Positions 23,884 through 32,396 of a stretch of DNA of 64,000 nt are shown here, piece by piece. The notes under the pieces were generated by a model. The model made no database searches and was not told the origin of the DNA. It saw only the letters and a program-made list of their open reading frames with translations. Both the position numbers and the translations under genes were made by a program. Origin of the DNA: Microbacterium sp. UFMG61. GTDB taxonomy: Bacteria > Actinomycetota > Actinomycetes > Actinomycetales > Microbacteriaceae. The stretch's first letter is position 1. Each line of letters starts with the position of its first letter. The DNA lies in NCBI RefSeq assembly GCF_015354505.1, contig NZ_JACAFP010000002.1:310001-374000 (forward strand). The letters run 5' to 3'.

Positions 23884-24546
23884 ATGTCGGCGGACCCGGC
23901 GAGATCGCGGAACGGCGGCCGTGTGGGCGAGATCGCCTGGCGCGATGTCACCGTGGCCTGGTCTCGTCCGTCTCGGCTCGATGATTTCACCGACGCCGAC
24001 CTCGCCCTGATGGGGTCGGAGCAGGTCGATCGGTTCCATCAGCTCACGGGTGACCGCGCACGAGCCTTCCTCGCCGGGCGTTCGCTGATCCGCGATCTCG
24101 TGCACCGCGTCCGCGGTCGAGGCGAGGTCGTCCTCGACAGCCGCTGCGAGCGATGCGGGGCGCACCACGGACCACCGCGGACCGACGGCGTCTCTCTGAG
24201 CGTGAGTCACGCCGACGATCTCGTCGTGGTCGCCGTCATCACGCGTCCGGCTCTGCTCGGCGTCGATGTCGAAGCGATGGGCGCGTCCTTCCGCAGGGGA
24301 GATCTGCAGGCGCTGTTCCCGGATTCCCCGGAGCCGGATCTCGCGGGATGGACGCGCATCGAAGCGGCCGTCAAGGCGGACGGCCGAGGGCTGCTGATCG
24401 ATCCGGGAACGGTGACACTGCGGCGACGGCCCCGATCCGCGGTCCCTCTCGCCTGGGAAGCCCTCGTGCCGGGGCGCAGACTCCCGCTCGAGGTCGTGAC
24501 TCTCGCCGGTCCGCCCGAGCACGTCCTGAGCGTCGCGCTCGGCTGA
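23884..24546 (+). CDS. Sfp-type 4'-phosphopantetheinyl transferase superfamily protein (220 aa)
   Basis: Transfers phosphopantetheine from CoA to carrier proteins. Visible motifs: C-E-R-C-G-A-H-H-G-P-P (about residues 88-98), SLSVSHADDLVVVAV, LGVDVE with Mg-ligand Asp128 and Glu130, and WTRIEAAVKADGRGL with Glu160 and Lys164. The usual W-x-x-K-E-A has Arg-Ile-Glu here, so the lysine before the glutamate is replaced. The ATG at 23884 is ten bases after the Dabb stop. It faces the NRPS operon tail to tail, separated by 12 bases from the M1 peptidase gene; the carrier domain of that NRPS is the obvious candidate substrate (inference). Confidence 0.82.
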   Translation: MSADPARSRNGGRVGEIAWRDVTVAWSRPSRLDDFTDADLALMGSEQVDRFHQLTGDRARAFLAGRSLIRDLVHRVRGRGEVVLDSRCERCGAHHGPPRTDGVSLSVSHADDLVVVAVITRPALLGVDVEAMGASFRRGDLQALFPDSPEPDLAGWTRIEAAVKADGRGLLIDPGTVTLRRRPRSAVPLAWEALVPGRRLPLEVVTLAGPPEHVLSVALG

Positions 24547-24558
24547 TGCGGAGAAAGG

Positions 24559-25896
24559 TCAGATCGCGGGAGCGATCGTCACCGCGCTGACGGGCCGCTC
24601 GCCGGACGGCGGAAGGGGCGGGAGCGCACGCTCATCGATCCAGGTGCGCACCAGCGTGCGAGCCGTCGAACCGGCGAGCTCATCGACCAGACCGAGGAAG
24701 TCGTCGCTCGTGACGGCGAGCCGCGCGAACCGATCCGTCCACGCGCGGACGAACGCGAAGAAGTCGTCGTCGCCGATCGTGAGGCGCAGCGCGTGCAGGG
24801 TGAGCGCCCCGCGCTTGTAGACCCGATCGTCGAACATGTCGTTCGCACCCGGATCGGCGAGCACGAGATCGTCGGGAAGGGATCGCAGGTGGTGGTGATG
24901 CGCCACTGCTAGGGAGTGGGCTGACGGCCCGCCGGATGCCTCGGCCCACAGCCATTCGGCGTAGCAGGCGAAGCCCTCGTTCAACCAGATGTCCTGCCAG
25001 CGTGCGACCCCGACGCTGTTGCCGAACCACTGATGCGCGAGCTCGTGCGCGATCAGGCGGTCGCTGCCGCCGACGCCGTCGACGTGATTCGCGCCGAAGA
25101 TGGCCATGCCCTGGGCCTCGAGCGGTATCTCGAGGTCGTCGGGGGTGACCACGACCTTGTACGACTCGTAGGGGTACGGGCCGAACGCCTGCACGAACGT
25201 GTGCATCATGTCGGGAAGAGCGGCGAAGTCCGAACGTACCCGGGCGGCGAGCTGCCGGGGATGGTACAGGCGCCCCGGAGTGATGCCGAGGTCGACCCTG
25301 TCGTCGTCGTACTGACCGATCTGCACCGTCATCAGGTAGGTGGCGGTCGGCACCGGCTGCTGGAAGGTCCAGCGCGTGCGGCCGCGCTGCGTCGACCGTG
25401 TCGCCGTCCCGCCGCTCACGACGGTGTATTCGGGGTCGGCGGTGATCTCCAGGCGATAGGTGGCCTTGTCCGAGGGTACGTCGTTGCAGGGGAACCACGT
25501 CGGAGCGCCGGTGGGCTGCGACGCGACGAGCACGCCGTCTTCGAGCTCCTCCCACCCCAGCAGACCCCAGCGCGTGCGACGCGGCGAGGGCGCGCCCGAG
25601 TAGTCGATGCTGACGGTGATCTCGCGACCGCTCTGCTGCTCGCTGCCGAAGACGACCTTGAGGCGGCGATCGTCCTGACGGAACGACGCGGATCGGTCGC
25701 CGCTCACCCGCACCTTCGTCGCCTTGAGCCCGACGAGGTCGAAGGAGATGTGCCTGGCGTCCTCCTGCATCTGCAGTCGGATCGTCGCCGTGCCGGAGAG
25801 CCGATTCGTCGTCACGCGGTAGTCGATCGCGAGGTCGTAGTGCAGCACCCCGTAGCGTCGGTCGCCGCTGTGCGGGGTGTAGGGATCGACGGTCAT
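24559..25896 (-). CDS. M1 family zinc metallopeptidase (445 aa)
   Basis: Gluzincin aminopeptidase-like enzyme with the zinc site HELAHQWFG and the third ligand in NEGFACYAEWL 19 residues on. The exopeptidase motif is altered: QGMAIFGANHV sits where GAMEN is normally found, so the classical aminopeptidase GxMEN element is not intact. It has the N-terminal saddle-like beta domain and catalytic domain but stops soon after, lacking the C-terminal helical domain (445 versus about 850 residues for PepN). No signal peptide is evident. Its ATG overlaps the NRPS stop by four bases (ATGA), so it is coexpressed with the NRPS and may trim, release or degrade its product (inference). Confidence 0.87.
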   Translation of the reverse strand: MTVDPYTPHSGDRRYGVLHYDLAIDYRVTTNRLSGTATIRLQMQEDARHISFDLVGLKATKVRVSGDRSASFRQDDRRLKVVFGSEQQSGREITVSIDYSGAPSPRRTRWGLLGWEELEDGVLVASQPTGAPTWFPCNDVPSDKATYRLEITADPEYTVVSGGTATRSTQRGRTRWTFQQPVPTATYLMTVQIGQYDDDRVDLGITPGRLYHPRQLAARVRSDFAALPDMMHTFVQAFGPYPYESYKVVVTPDDLEIPLEAQGMAIFGANHVDGVGGSDRLIAHELAHQWFGNSVGVARWQDIWLNEGFACYAEWLWAEASGGPSAHSLAVAHHHHLRSLPDDLVLADPGANDMFDDRVYKRGALTLHALRLTIGDDDFFAFVRAWTDRFARLAVTSDDFLGLVDELAGSTARTLVRTWIDERALPPLPPSGERPVSAVTIAPAI

Positions 25897-28800
25897 GCGC
25901 CGGTGGCCTGGTAGGACCGCACCTTGACGGCGCGCCACGGGCCGATGGGATTCCCGCTCCACCGGCTGCCGACCGGCACGAATTCCCCGCGCATCACGAG
26001 CGAGGCGGGCCCCACCGTTGCATCCGAGCCGATCGTGGCTGCAGGCAGGATCACGCTGTGCGGCCCGAGGGTCGCACCGTTCTCGAGGGTCACTGCGTCG
26101 ATGCTCATCACTCGATCATGGAACAGATGCGTCTGAACCACACATCCGCGGTTCACCGTGGCGCCGTCGCCGAGCGTGACGAGGTCGGGTTCGGGCAGCC
26201 AGTAGCTGTCGGTCCAGACACCTCGACCGATCTTCGCTCCGAGGGTGCGCAGCCAGATCGCGAGCGCGGGTGTGCCGGAGGCGGAGTTGGCGAACCAGGG
26301 CGCCGCGACCATCTCCGTGAACGTGTCGGCCACCTCGGTGCGCCAGACGAAGCTCGACCACAGCGGATGCTCGCCCGCTCTGATGGGGCCGACGATGAGC
26401 CACTTGGCGGCGGTGGTGATCAGGGCGGCGACGGCACCCGCGGCGAGCATCACGGCGCTCGAGAGCGCGACGGCCCAGCCGAGACCCCAGGCGTCGACCG
26501 CTGCGGCCAGTGCGAGCATGACCGTCAGCCCGAGCGCGCACGTGACGAGTACCGGGACGATGCGGCACAGCTCCCACAGGGCGCGAGCGATGCGCAGGCC
26601 GGCACGGGGACGATAGGTGCGCTCGAGATCGGAGTCGTTGACCACGCGCCGCAGCCGCGCGGCGGGCGAGCCCAACCACGATGAGCCGGCCTTCGCCTTG
26701 GGCGGCGCGACCGACAGCACGGCGACCAGACCGTCTCGCGGCACGTTGTGCCCGCCTGCGGCCATGCCGGAGTTGCCGAGGAAGGCGCGCTTGCCGATGC
26801 GTGCGGTGCCCAGACGCATCCATCCTCCCTGCAGCTCGTAGGTCGCGACCATCGTGTCGTCCGCCAGGAAGGCGCCGTCGGCGATGGTCGTGAGCTTCGG
26901 AATGAGAAGCACCGTCGACGCCTCGACGTCGCGGCCGACGTCGGCCCCGAGCGCGCGCAGCCATACGGGGGTGAAGCTGCTGGAGTACAGCGGGAAGAGG
27001 AACGTCCGCGCGGAGTCGAGGAGGCGCTCGGTCGTCCACGCCTGCCACGCGATCCGCGAGCGGACCGGATAGACGCCCTCGGCGATCCCGACACCCAGCA
27101 CGCGCACGATGAGCAGGACGAGCAGGGCGAACACGAGACCCGCGACGAGGACGGCGGGCACGATCATGGCGAGGATCGCGGGAATCGCTCCGAGCAGAGA
27201 GTCCGCGCCGCGCATCCCCTGTGCCAGCAGCCAGCCCCCGGCCGCCAGAGCGATGACGGGGAGGATGCCGAGGAACGCCGATGACGCGGCATAGGCCCAC
27301 AGCCATCGCGTGCGGCTCGGCGGACGCCCCTCGGCGAACGGCGTGGACACCCCGCCGACCCGCGCTGCGGGGGAGCCGGCCCAGCGCTGCCCTGCCCGCA
27401 CACGACCGAACACCGCGGAACCGGGGGCGATCTCAGCACCGCGGCCGATCTTCGTGCCGGGGGCGAGCGTGCTGCGCGCGCCGATCGTGGCATCCGCGCC
27501 GATGCGGATGCCGCCGATGCGCACGGTGTCGCCGTCGATCCAGTATCCGGAGAGGTCGACCTCGGGCTCGATGGAGGCTCCGGAGCCGATGTCGAGCATG
27601 CCGGTGATCGGGGGGATCGTGTGCAGGTCGACATCCCTGTGGATGCGGGCTCCGAGCGCGCGTGCGTAGTAGACGACCCAGGGCGCGCCCGCGAGACCCA
27701 CCGGATCGACCTGCTGGGCGATCTGCTCGGCGAGCCAGAGGCGCAGGTGCACTCCGCCGCCGCGCGGGTGATCACCGGGGCGGAGCCCTGCCAACAGCAG
27801 ACGGGCCGCGATCGCGGCGATCGTCATCTTGCCGACCGGCGTCACGAAGATCAGCAGCCCGACGATGATCGCCCACGCAGGGACATCGGGCAGGAACTCG
27901 AAGCCGGGTGAGAGCCGAAGCAGCCAGCTCGCTGCGAGCAGGAAGAGCAACCACCGGATGCCGCTGAACACGAACAACGGCAGGCCCGCGATCGTCTGCA
28001 CCCACTGCATCCGCCGGGGTGTCGGGACCGGCTGGCTGAAGACGCGTTCCTCGGCGTCGTCATCATCGGCGTCATCGTCGACGGCCTCTGCCATCTGCCG
28101 CAGGCGCGGCAGATCGTAGACATCGGTCATCGTGAACTCGGGCGCCCGCGTGCGCAGGCGGGAGACGAGCTGAGCGGCGGCGAGGGAGCCACCGCCGAGC
28201 TGGAAGAAGTCGGCGTCCTCGTCGCTCGGGCGGATGCCGAGCACGGCGAACCACTGCTCCGCGAGCCAGGCCGACGTGCCGGACAGCGAGGAGTCGCCCG
28301 TGTCGCCGGAGTCGAGCGGCCAGGGGAGCGCCGCCTTGTCGACCTTGCCCGACGTGCGCACGGGCAGGTCGTCGACGACCGCCAGAAGCGGGATGAGCGG
28401 AGCGGGAAGTCTGTCCGCGAGCTCGCCGCGGGCCACCTGCCGGTCGAACCCCTCGTCGGGCACCACGTAGCCCACGAGCAGAGGAAGACCCGCTTCGGTC
28501 TTCTGCACGACCACGGTCGCGGCGGATACCGAGGTCAGCGCCTGCAGCGCGGACTCGACCTCGCCGAGTTCGATGCGGCGTCCGCCGATCTTGACCTGAT
28601 CGTCAGCGCGTCCCTGGAAGATGAGGCCTTCCGGCTCGACACGCACGACATCTCCGGACCGGTAGGCGCGCTCCCACCCGAGCGTGGGCATCGGCGCGTA
28701 CTTCTCGGCATCCTTGGAGGGATCCAGGTAGCGGGCGAGGCCGACGCCGCCGATGATGAGTTCGCCGGCCTCGCCGTCGGCGACGCGGTGGCCGTCAGCG

Positions 28801-29822
28801 TCCACCACGGCGAGCGACCATCCGTCGAGCGGCAGGCCGATGCGCACCGGACCCGTGCCGTCCATGAGCGACGCACAGGCGACGACTGTGGCCTCGGTGG
28901 GCCCGTACGTGTTCCAGACCTCGCGTCCGTCTGATGCGAGGCGAGCGACCAGCTCGGGCGGGCAGGCCTCGCCACCGAAGATCAGCAGTCGGACGTTCTC
29001 GATCGCGTCCTGCGGCCAGAGCGCGGCGAGGGTGGGAACCGTCGACACGACCGTGATGCCGTGGCCGAGCAGCCACGGGCCGAGGTCCTCACCGGAGCGC
29101 ACCAGAGCTCTCGGCGCTGGCACGAGGCATGCGCCGTGTCCCCAGGCGAGCCACATCTCCTCGCACGATGCGTCGAAGGCGACCGAGAGCCCGGCGAGCA
29201 CGCGATCGCCGGGACCGAGCGGCGAATCCTGGAGGAAGAGGCGAGCCTCGGCGTCGACGAAGGCCGCGGCGGAACGGTGCGAGACGGCGACGCCCTTGGG
29301 CACGCCGGTCGAGCCCGAGGTGAAGATGATCCAGGCGTCGTCCTCGATGCTCGGCGGCGCCACGACCGGAATCGCAGAGGTGCTGGGATGCGGTGAGTCG
29401 ACTCCCACGAGATCGATCGCCGTTGCGGCATCCGCCGGGCGATAGCCCGCGTCGGTGATCGTGCCCGCGATGCACGCCTCGCGGAACACGAGATCAGCGC
29501 GCTCCCGCGGGTCATCGGCGTCCACAGGGACGTAGGCGGCGCCCGCGGCCATGGTTCCGAGGATCGCGACGTACAGCTCGCGTCGGCCCGAGGTCATGCG
29601 GATGCCGACGCGATCACCCTGACGCACGCCGTTCTCCCGCAGCACGGCGGCCGTGCGCCACACGCGGGCGAGCAGCTCCGCGTAGCTGAGGGCGCCGTCC
29701 GCGTCCTCGACGGCCGATGCGTCGGGGTACTGCCGGGTCGTCTCCCGGAGGATGTCGATCAGAGTGCGGGGGAGCGGCGCAGCGGCGCCGCGATCCAGCG
29801 CCTCCTGCACGTCAGTTCGCAA
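25893..29822 (-). CDS. Pls/PosA family single-module NRPS with C-terminal membrane LbH acyltransferase-like domains (1309 aa)
   Basis: Adenylation domain, about residues 20-500: WIIFTSGSTGVPKG (A3), FDASCEEMW (A4, Asp217), NTYGPTE (A5), YRSGD (A7), GRADDQVKIGGRRIE (A8), SGKVDKAAL (A10, Lys493). Carrier domain with LGGGSL, Ser546 the pantetheine site. From about residue 605 to the end come membrane helix pairs alternating with left-handed beta-helix hexapeptide blocks (for example GSGASIEPEVDLSGYW, GAEIAPGSAVFGRV, GDGATVNRG). No condensation or thioesterase domain is present. This is the layout of epsilon-poly-lysine synthetase (Pls) and the PosA group. Product unknown; a homo-oligomer of a cationic amino acid is the leading idea. 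Start: TTG at 29822 or GTG at 29810, neither with a good RBS. Confidence 0.88.
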   Translation of the reverse strand: MRTDVQEALDRGAAAPLPRTLIDILRETTRQYPDASAVEDADGALSYAELLARVWRTAAVLRENGVRQGDRVGIRMTSGRRELYVAILGTMAAGAAYVPVDADDPRERADLVFREACIAGTITDAGYRPADAATAIDLVGVDSPHPSTSAIPVVAPPSIEDDAWIIFTSGSTGVPKGVAVSHRSAAAFVDAEARLFLQDSPLGPGDRVLAGLSVAFDASCEEMWLAWGHGACLVPAPRALVRSGEDLGPWLLGHGITVVSTVPTLAALWPQDAIENVRLLIFGGEACPPELVARLASDGREVWNTYGPTEATVVACASLMDGTGPVRIGLPLDGWSLAVVDADGHRVADGEAGELIIGGVGLARYLDPSKDAEKYAPMPTLGWERAYRSGDVVRVEPEGLIFQGRADDQVKIGGRRIELGEVESALQALTSVSAATVVVQKTEAGLPLLVGYVVPDEGFDRQVARGELADRLPAPLIPLLAVVDDLPVRTSGKVDKAALPWPLDSGDTGDSSLSGTSAWLAEQWFAVLGIRPSDEDADFFQLGGGSLAAAQLVSRLRTRAPEFTMTDVYDLPRLRQMAEAVDDDADDDDAEERVFSQPVPTPRRMQWVQTIAGLPLFVFSGIRWLLFLLAASWLLRLSPGFEFLPDVPAWAIIVGLLIFVTPVGKMTIAAIAARLLLAGLRPGDHPRGGGVHLRLWLAEQIAQQVDPVGLAGAPWVVYYARALGARIHRDVDLHTIPPITGMLDIGSGASIEPEVDLSGYWIDGDTVRIGGIRIGADATIGARSTLAPGTKIGRGAEIAPGSAVFGRVRAGQRWAGSPAARVGGVSTPFAEGRPPSRTRWLWAYAASSAFLGILPVIALAAGGWLLAQGMRGADSLLGAIPAILAMIVPAVLVAGLVFALLVLLIVRVLGVGIAEGVYPVRSRIAWQAWTTERLLDSARTFLFPLYSSSFTPVWLRALGADVGRDVEASTVLLIPKLTTIADGAFLADDTMVATYELQGGWMRLGTARIGKRAFLGNSGMAAGGHNVPRDGLVAVLSVAPPKAKAGSSWLGSPAARLRRVVNDSDLERTYRPRAGLRIARALWELCRIVPVLVTCALGLTVMLALAAAVDAWGLGWAVALSSAVMLAAGAVAALITTAAKWLIVGPIRAGEHPLWSSFVWRTEVADTFTEMVAAPWFANSASGTPALAIWLRTLGAKIGRGVWTDSYWLPEPDLVTLGDGATVNRGCVVQTHLFHDRVMSIDAVTLENGATLGPHSVILPAATIGSDATVGPASLVMRGEFVPVGSRWSGNPIGPWRAVKVRSYQATGA

Positions 29823-30513
29823 GGAGGTCGAGCAGGGCGGCCTTGCTCAGGCGTGAGTAACCGGTGCGGCCTTCGGTGCGGGCACGGGCCCGCAGCTCGA
29901 CGACCGTCAGTGCGCTCAGCTCAGAGGGGGCCGCGGGAGTGGCCGCCGGAGCGGTGGGCGCCGCCGCCTCTCGGGCCTGTGTCGGTGGGACAGGGCCGGC
30001 TGTCGGCTGGGGAGCGGTGGCCTTCGCGACAGTCTTCGGTGCGATCGCCTTCGTCGTGTCGGCGTCGGTCGCCGCGGACTTCTTCGGAGTGTCCTGCTTC
30101 GGAGAGACCTTCTTGGCGGTCTTCTTCGCGTCAGTCTTCTTCGGCGTCTTCTTCGCGTCAGTCTTCTTCGGCGTCTTCTTCGCGTCAGTCTTCTTCGGTG
30201 GCTTCTTCGCCGTCGTCGAGGACGTCTTCGTGGAGGACTTCGCGGAGGACTTCGCGGGCGCCTGCAGCTTCGCCGCGGCGTCCTGGAGCCGCTCGGTGGC
30301 GACGGTGGCCGACTTCGCGACCTTCTTCGGCTTGTCGGCGAGCCTCTTCTTCGAGACCTTCGCCGCATCCTTGGCGTCGTCGACAAGTGGTGCGAGCTTC
30401 TTGGCGGACTTCTTCGGAAGCGACTTCAGCAGCTTCTTCGCGTCCTTCGCCGCATCTTTGGCAGCCTCGATGGCTGCTTCCGCGTTGCGGTGTGCGGGGG
30501 TCTTCTTCGCCAT
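29812..30513 (-). CDS. lysine-rich histone H1-like protein with C-terminal Rho_N/SAP-like domain (233 aa)
   Basis: Residues 1-85 are a basic helical segment (KDAAKDAKKLLKSLPKKSAKK). Residues 86-145 are a low-complexity Lys/Thr/Pro/Ala tail with a nine-residue unit KKTDAKKTP repeated three times (107-133). After a Pro/Ala linker, the last 35 residues (LSALTVVELRARARTEGRTGYSRLSKAALLDLL) form a SAP/Rho N-terminal-type helix pair that binds nucleic acid. It should coat DNA like other actinobacterial H1-like proteins. AGAGGGAGACCGATC precedes the ATG at 30513. Its stop lies inside or two bases before the NRPS start, so the two are coupled, an unusual operon partnership. Confidence 0.8.
   Translation of the reverse strand: MAKKTPAHRNAEAAIEAAKDAAKDAKKLLKSLPKKSAKKLAPLVDDAKDAAKVSKKRLADKPKKVAKSATVATERLQDAAAKLQAPAKSSAKSSTKTSSTTAKKPPKKTDAKKTPKKTDAKKTPKKTDAKKTAKKVSPKQDTPKKSAATDADTTKAIAPKTVAKATAPQPTAGPVPPTQAREAAAPTAPAATPAAPSELSALTVVELRARARTEGRTGYSRLSKAALLDLLAN
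30115..30195 (-). repeat. 27-bp in-frame tandem repeat in the H1-like gene
   Basis: Three copies of a 27-base unit encoding Lys-Lys-Thr-Asp-Ala-Lys-Lys-Thr-Pro (the last copy changes to Thr-Ala). The units are nearly identical at DNA level, which suggests recent slippage expansion and probable length variation between strains. Confidence 0.7.
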
Positions 30514-30748
30514 GATCGGTCTCCCTCTGCCGCCGGAGCATCCGGTCGGGCAGTCGGCACAGAGGATACTCACGCAAGGTGAACAATCGGTGCCGTTCCG
30601 TCCACAGGCGCTGTCATACGCCGTCACACTTGAAACACAAACGTAATCCGCAGAAGGGCGTCAGCGGCATGTCAGCCGTGGTGGTGCATGTTTAGATGTT
30701 CTCCTACCCGTCCGTGGGCACTCATACCCTCGTCGTTCAGGAGCTGAC

Positions 30749-31564
30749 ATGCGCCGTCGCAACATCATCGCCGGGATCGCGCTCGCCGCGACCGCCACCC
30801 TCGCCCTCGCAGGCTGTGCGACCGGCGGCGGAGATGCCGGATCGGGTGAGCCGGCCGCGGGCGACGAGTACGGCCTCATCGCGGCGGGAACGCTCACGGT
30901 CTGCTCCGACATCCCCTACGCTCCGTTCGAGTTCGAGGGCGGCGACAACGGCACCGGATACACCGGCTTCGACATCGACCTGCTCGACGCGATCGCGAAG
31001 AAGCTCGACCTCACGCTCGCGGTGCAGGATGTGGGCTTCGACGCCCTGCAGTCGGGCACCACGCTCGCCGCCGGCACGTGCGACATCGGCGCCTCTGCGA
31101 TGACCATCACCGACGAGCGCAAGGCGAACATCGATTTCAGCGAACCGTACTACGACTCGCTGCAGTCGCTGCTCGTGCGCACCGATTCGGGCATCGAGTC
31201 CATCGACGACCTCTCGGGCAAGAACGTGGGTGTGCAGCAGGGCACCACGGGCGAGGCCTACGCGACTGAGAACGCCGAGGGCGCGCAGCTCGTGCAGTAC
31301 CCCTCCGACGGTGAGCTGTGGCCCGCGATGCAGGCCGGTCAGATCGACGCGATCCTGCAGGACCAGCCGGTGAACCTCGAGCACGAGAAGGCCGACAGCG
31401 CCTACAAGATCGTAGAGGAGTACGAGACGGGCGAGTCCTACGGCTTCGCATATGCGAAGGGCGAGAAGGATGCGCTGCGCGAGGCGATCGACGGTGCGCT
31501 GCAGGAGCTGCGCGACAGCGGCGACTACCAGACCATCTACGACACCTACTTCACCGCGAAGTAA
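30749..31564 (+). CDS. polar amino acid ABC transporter substrate-binding lipoprotein (271 aa)
   Basis: Exported lipoprotein: basic start, hydrophobic core and lipobox L-A-L-A-G-C with Cys23 as the lipid site. The mature part is an SBP_bac_3 fold: LTVCSDIPYAPFEFEGG, YTGFDIDLLDAIAKKL, CDIGASAMTITDERK, DFSEPYYDS, VGVQQGTTGEAYA and the hinge-typical AILQDQPVN. Acidic patches fit a polar or cationic amino acid ligand, but specificity is not certain. AGGAGCTGAC precedes the ATG. First of a three-gene importer operon (binding protein, permease, ATPase). Confidence 0.92.
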   Translation: MRRRNIIAGIALAATATLALAGCATGGGDAGSGEPAAGDEYGLIAAGTLTVCSDIPYAPFEFEGGDNGTGYTGFDIDLLDAIAKKLDLTLAVQDVGFDALQSGTTLAAGTCDIGASAMTITDERKANIDFSEPYYDSLQSLLVRTDSGIESIDDLSGKNVGVQQGTTGEAYATENAEGAQLVQYPSDGELWPAMQAGQIDAILQDQPVNLEHEKADSAYKIVEEYETGESYGFAYAKGEKDALREAIDGALQELRDSGDYQTIYDTYFTAK

Positions 31565-31598
31565 TCGGCGAGCGACGTAGAGCAGGGAGACCTTGACA

Positions 31599-32396
31599 AT
31601 GGCGTTGAGGCGCACCACGAAGAGCAAGCTGTATCGGTACACCGTCTATGCGGTGCTGATCGCGGTCGCCGTCTGGCTGATCGTCAGCACCGACTGGGCG
31701 CGTATCGCGCAGCTCTACTTCAATCCCGAGATCGCCGCGAAGATGCTCCCGGGCATCATCACGACGGCGCTCGTGAACACACTGTGGTTCACGGCCGTCG
31801 CGTTCGCGGGCGGATTGCTGCTGGGCGTCGTGCTGGCGCTGCTGAAGCTGTCGAGCATCGGACCCTTCCGATGGATCGCGACGGCCTGGATCGAGCTGTT
31901 CCGCGGGCTTCCCGCGATCCTCACGATCTTCGCGATCGCCTTCATCCTGCCGATCGGACTCGGCGTGCCGGGAACCAAGCTCGGCGGACCCGTGGTGCTG
32001 GGGCTGATCGGTCTGATCCTGGTGGCGTCGGCGTACATGGCCGAGACCATCCGGGCGGGCATCCAGGCGGTTCCGAAGGGGCAGACCGAGGCGGCACGCT
32101 CGCTCGGCATGTCGCCCATGAAGACGACCTTCTGGATCGTGGTGCCCCAGGGATTCCGCATCATCATCCCGCCGCTGACCAACGAGTTCGTGCTGCTGCT
32201 GAAGGACACGTCGCTGCTCTTCGTCGCCGGGTCCTTCATCTGGTCGAAGGAGCTGACGAACTTCGCCCGTGACGCGAGCACGCAGAACGCGAACGGAACG
32301 CCGCTGATCATGGCGGCGGCGCTGTACCTGATCGTCACGATCCCCCTCACGCGCTTCAGTGCGTACCTGGAACGAAGGATGTCGAGGCAGCGATGA
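31599..32396 (+). CDS. amino acid ABC transporter permease, HisM/GlnP type (265 aa)
   Basis: Inner-membrane subunit of the importer. Hydrophobic segments at about 20-40, 60-85, 95-120, 130-150 and 235-255. The EAA coupling loop reads [21 protein letters not shown], as in the His/Glu/Gln/Arg permease family, and [15 protein letters not shown] is the typical first BPD_transp_1 segment. The ATG at 31599 is preferred; an in-frame TTG two codons earlier would crowd the GGGAGACC ribosome binding site. Because only one permease is present, it likely forms a homodimer. Confidence 0.92.
   Translation: MALRRTTKSKLYRYTVYAVLIAVAVWLIVSTDWARIAQLYFNPEIAAKMLPGIITTALVNTLWFTAVAFAGGLLLGVVLALLKLSSIGPFRWIATAWIELFRGLPAILTIFAIAFILPIGLGVPGTKLGGPVVLGLIGLILVASAYMAETIRAGIQAVPKGQTEAARSLGMSPMKTTFWIVVPQGFRIIIPPLTNEFVLLLKDTSLLFVAGSFIWSKELTNFARDASTQNANGTPLIMAAALYLIVTIPLTRFSAYLERRMSRQR

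Noticed and set aside
30115..30195. possible CRISPR-like repeat
   Set aside because: The repeats are adjacent without spacers and in frame within a coding sequence; no cas genes are present.
29864..30646. 260-codon plus-strand frame rich in Phe/Ala/Ser opposite the H1-like gene
   Set aside because: Phe and Ser codons are simply the complement of Lys-rich AAG repeats; the minus-strand frame has a ribosome binding site and a recognisable C-terminal domain.
30652..30696. short peptide ATG at 30669 ahead of the amino acid ABC operon as a leader peptide
   Set aside because: Eight codons with no adjacent -10, no repeated regulatory codons and no terminator-like hairpin.
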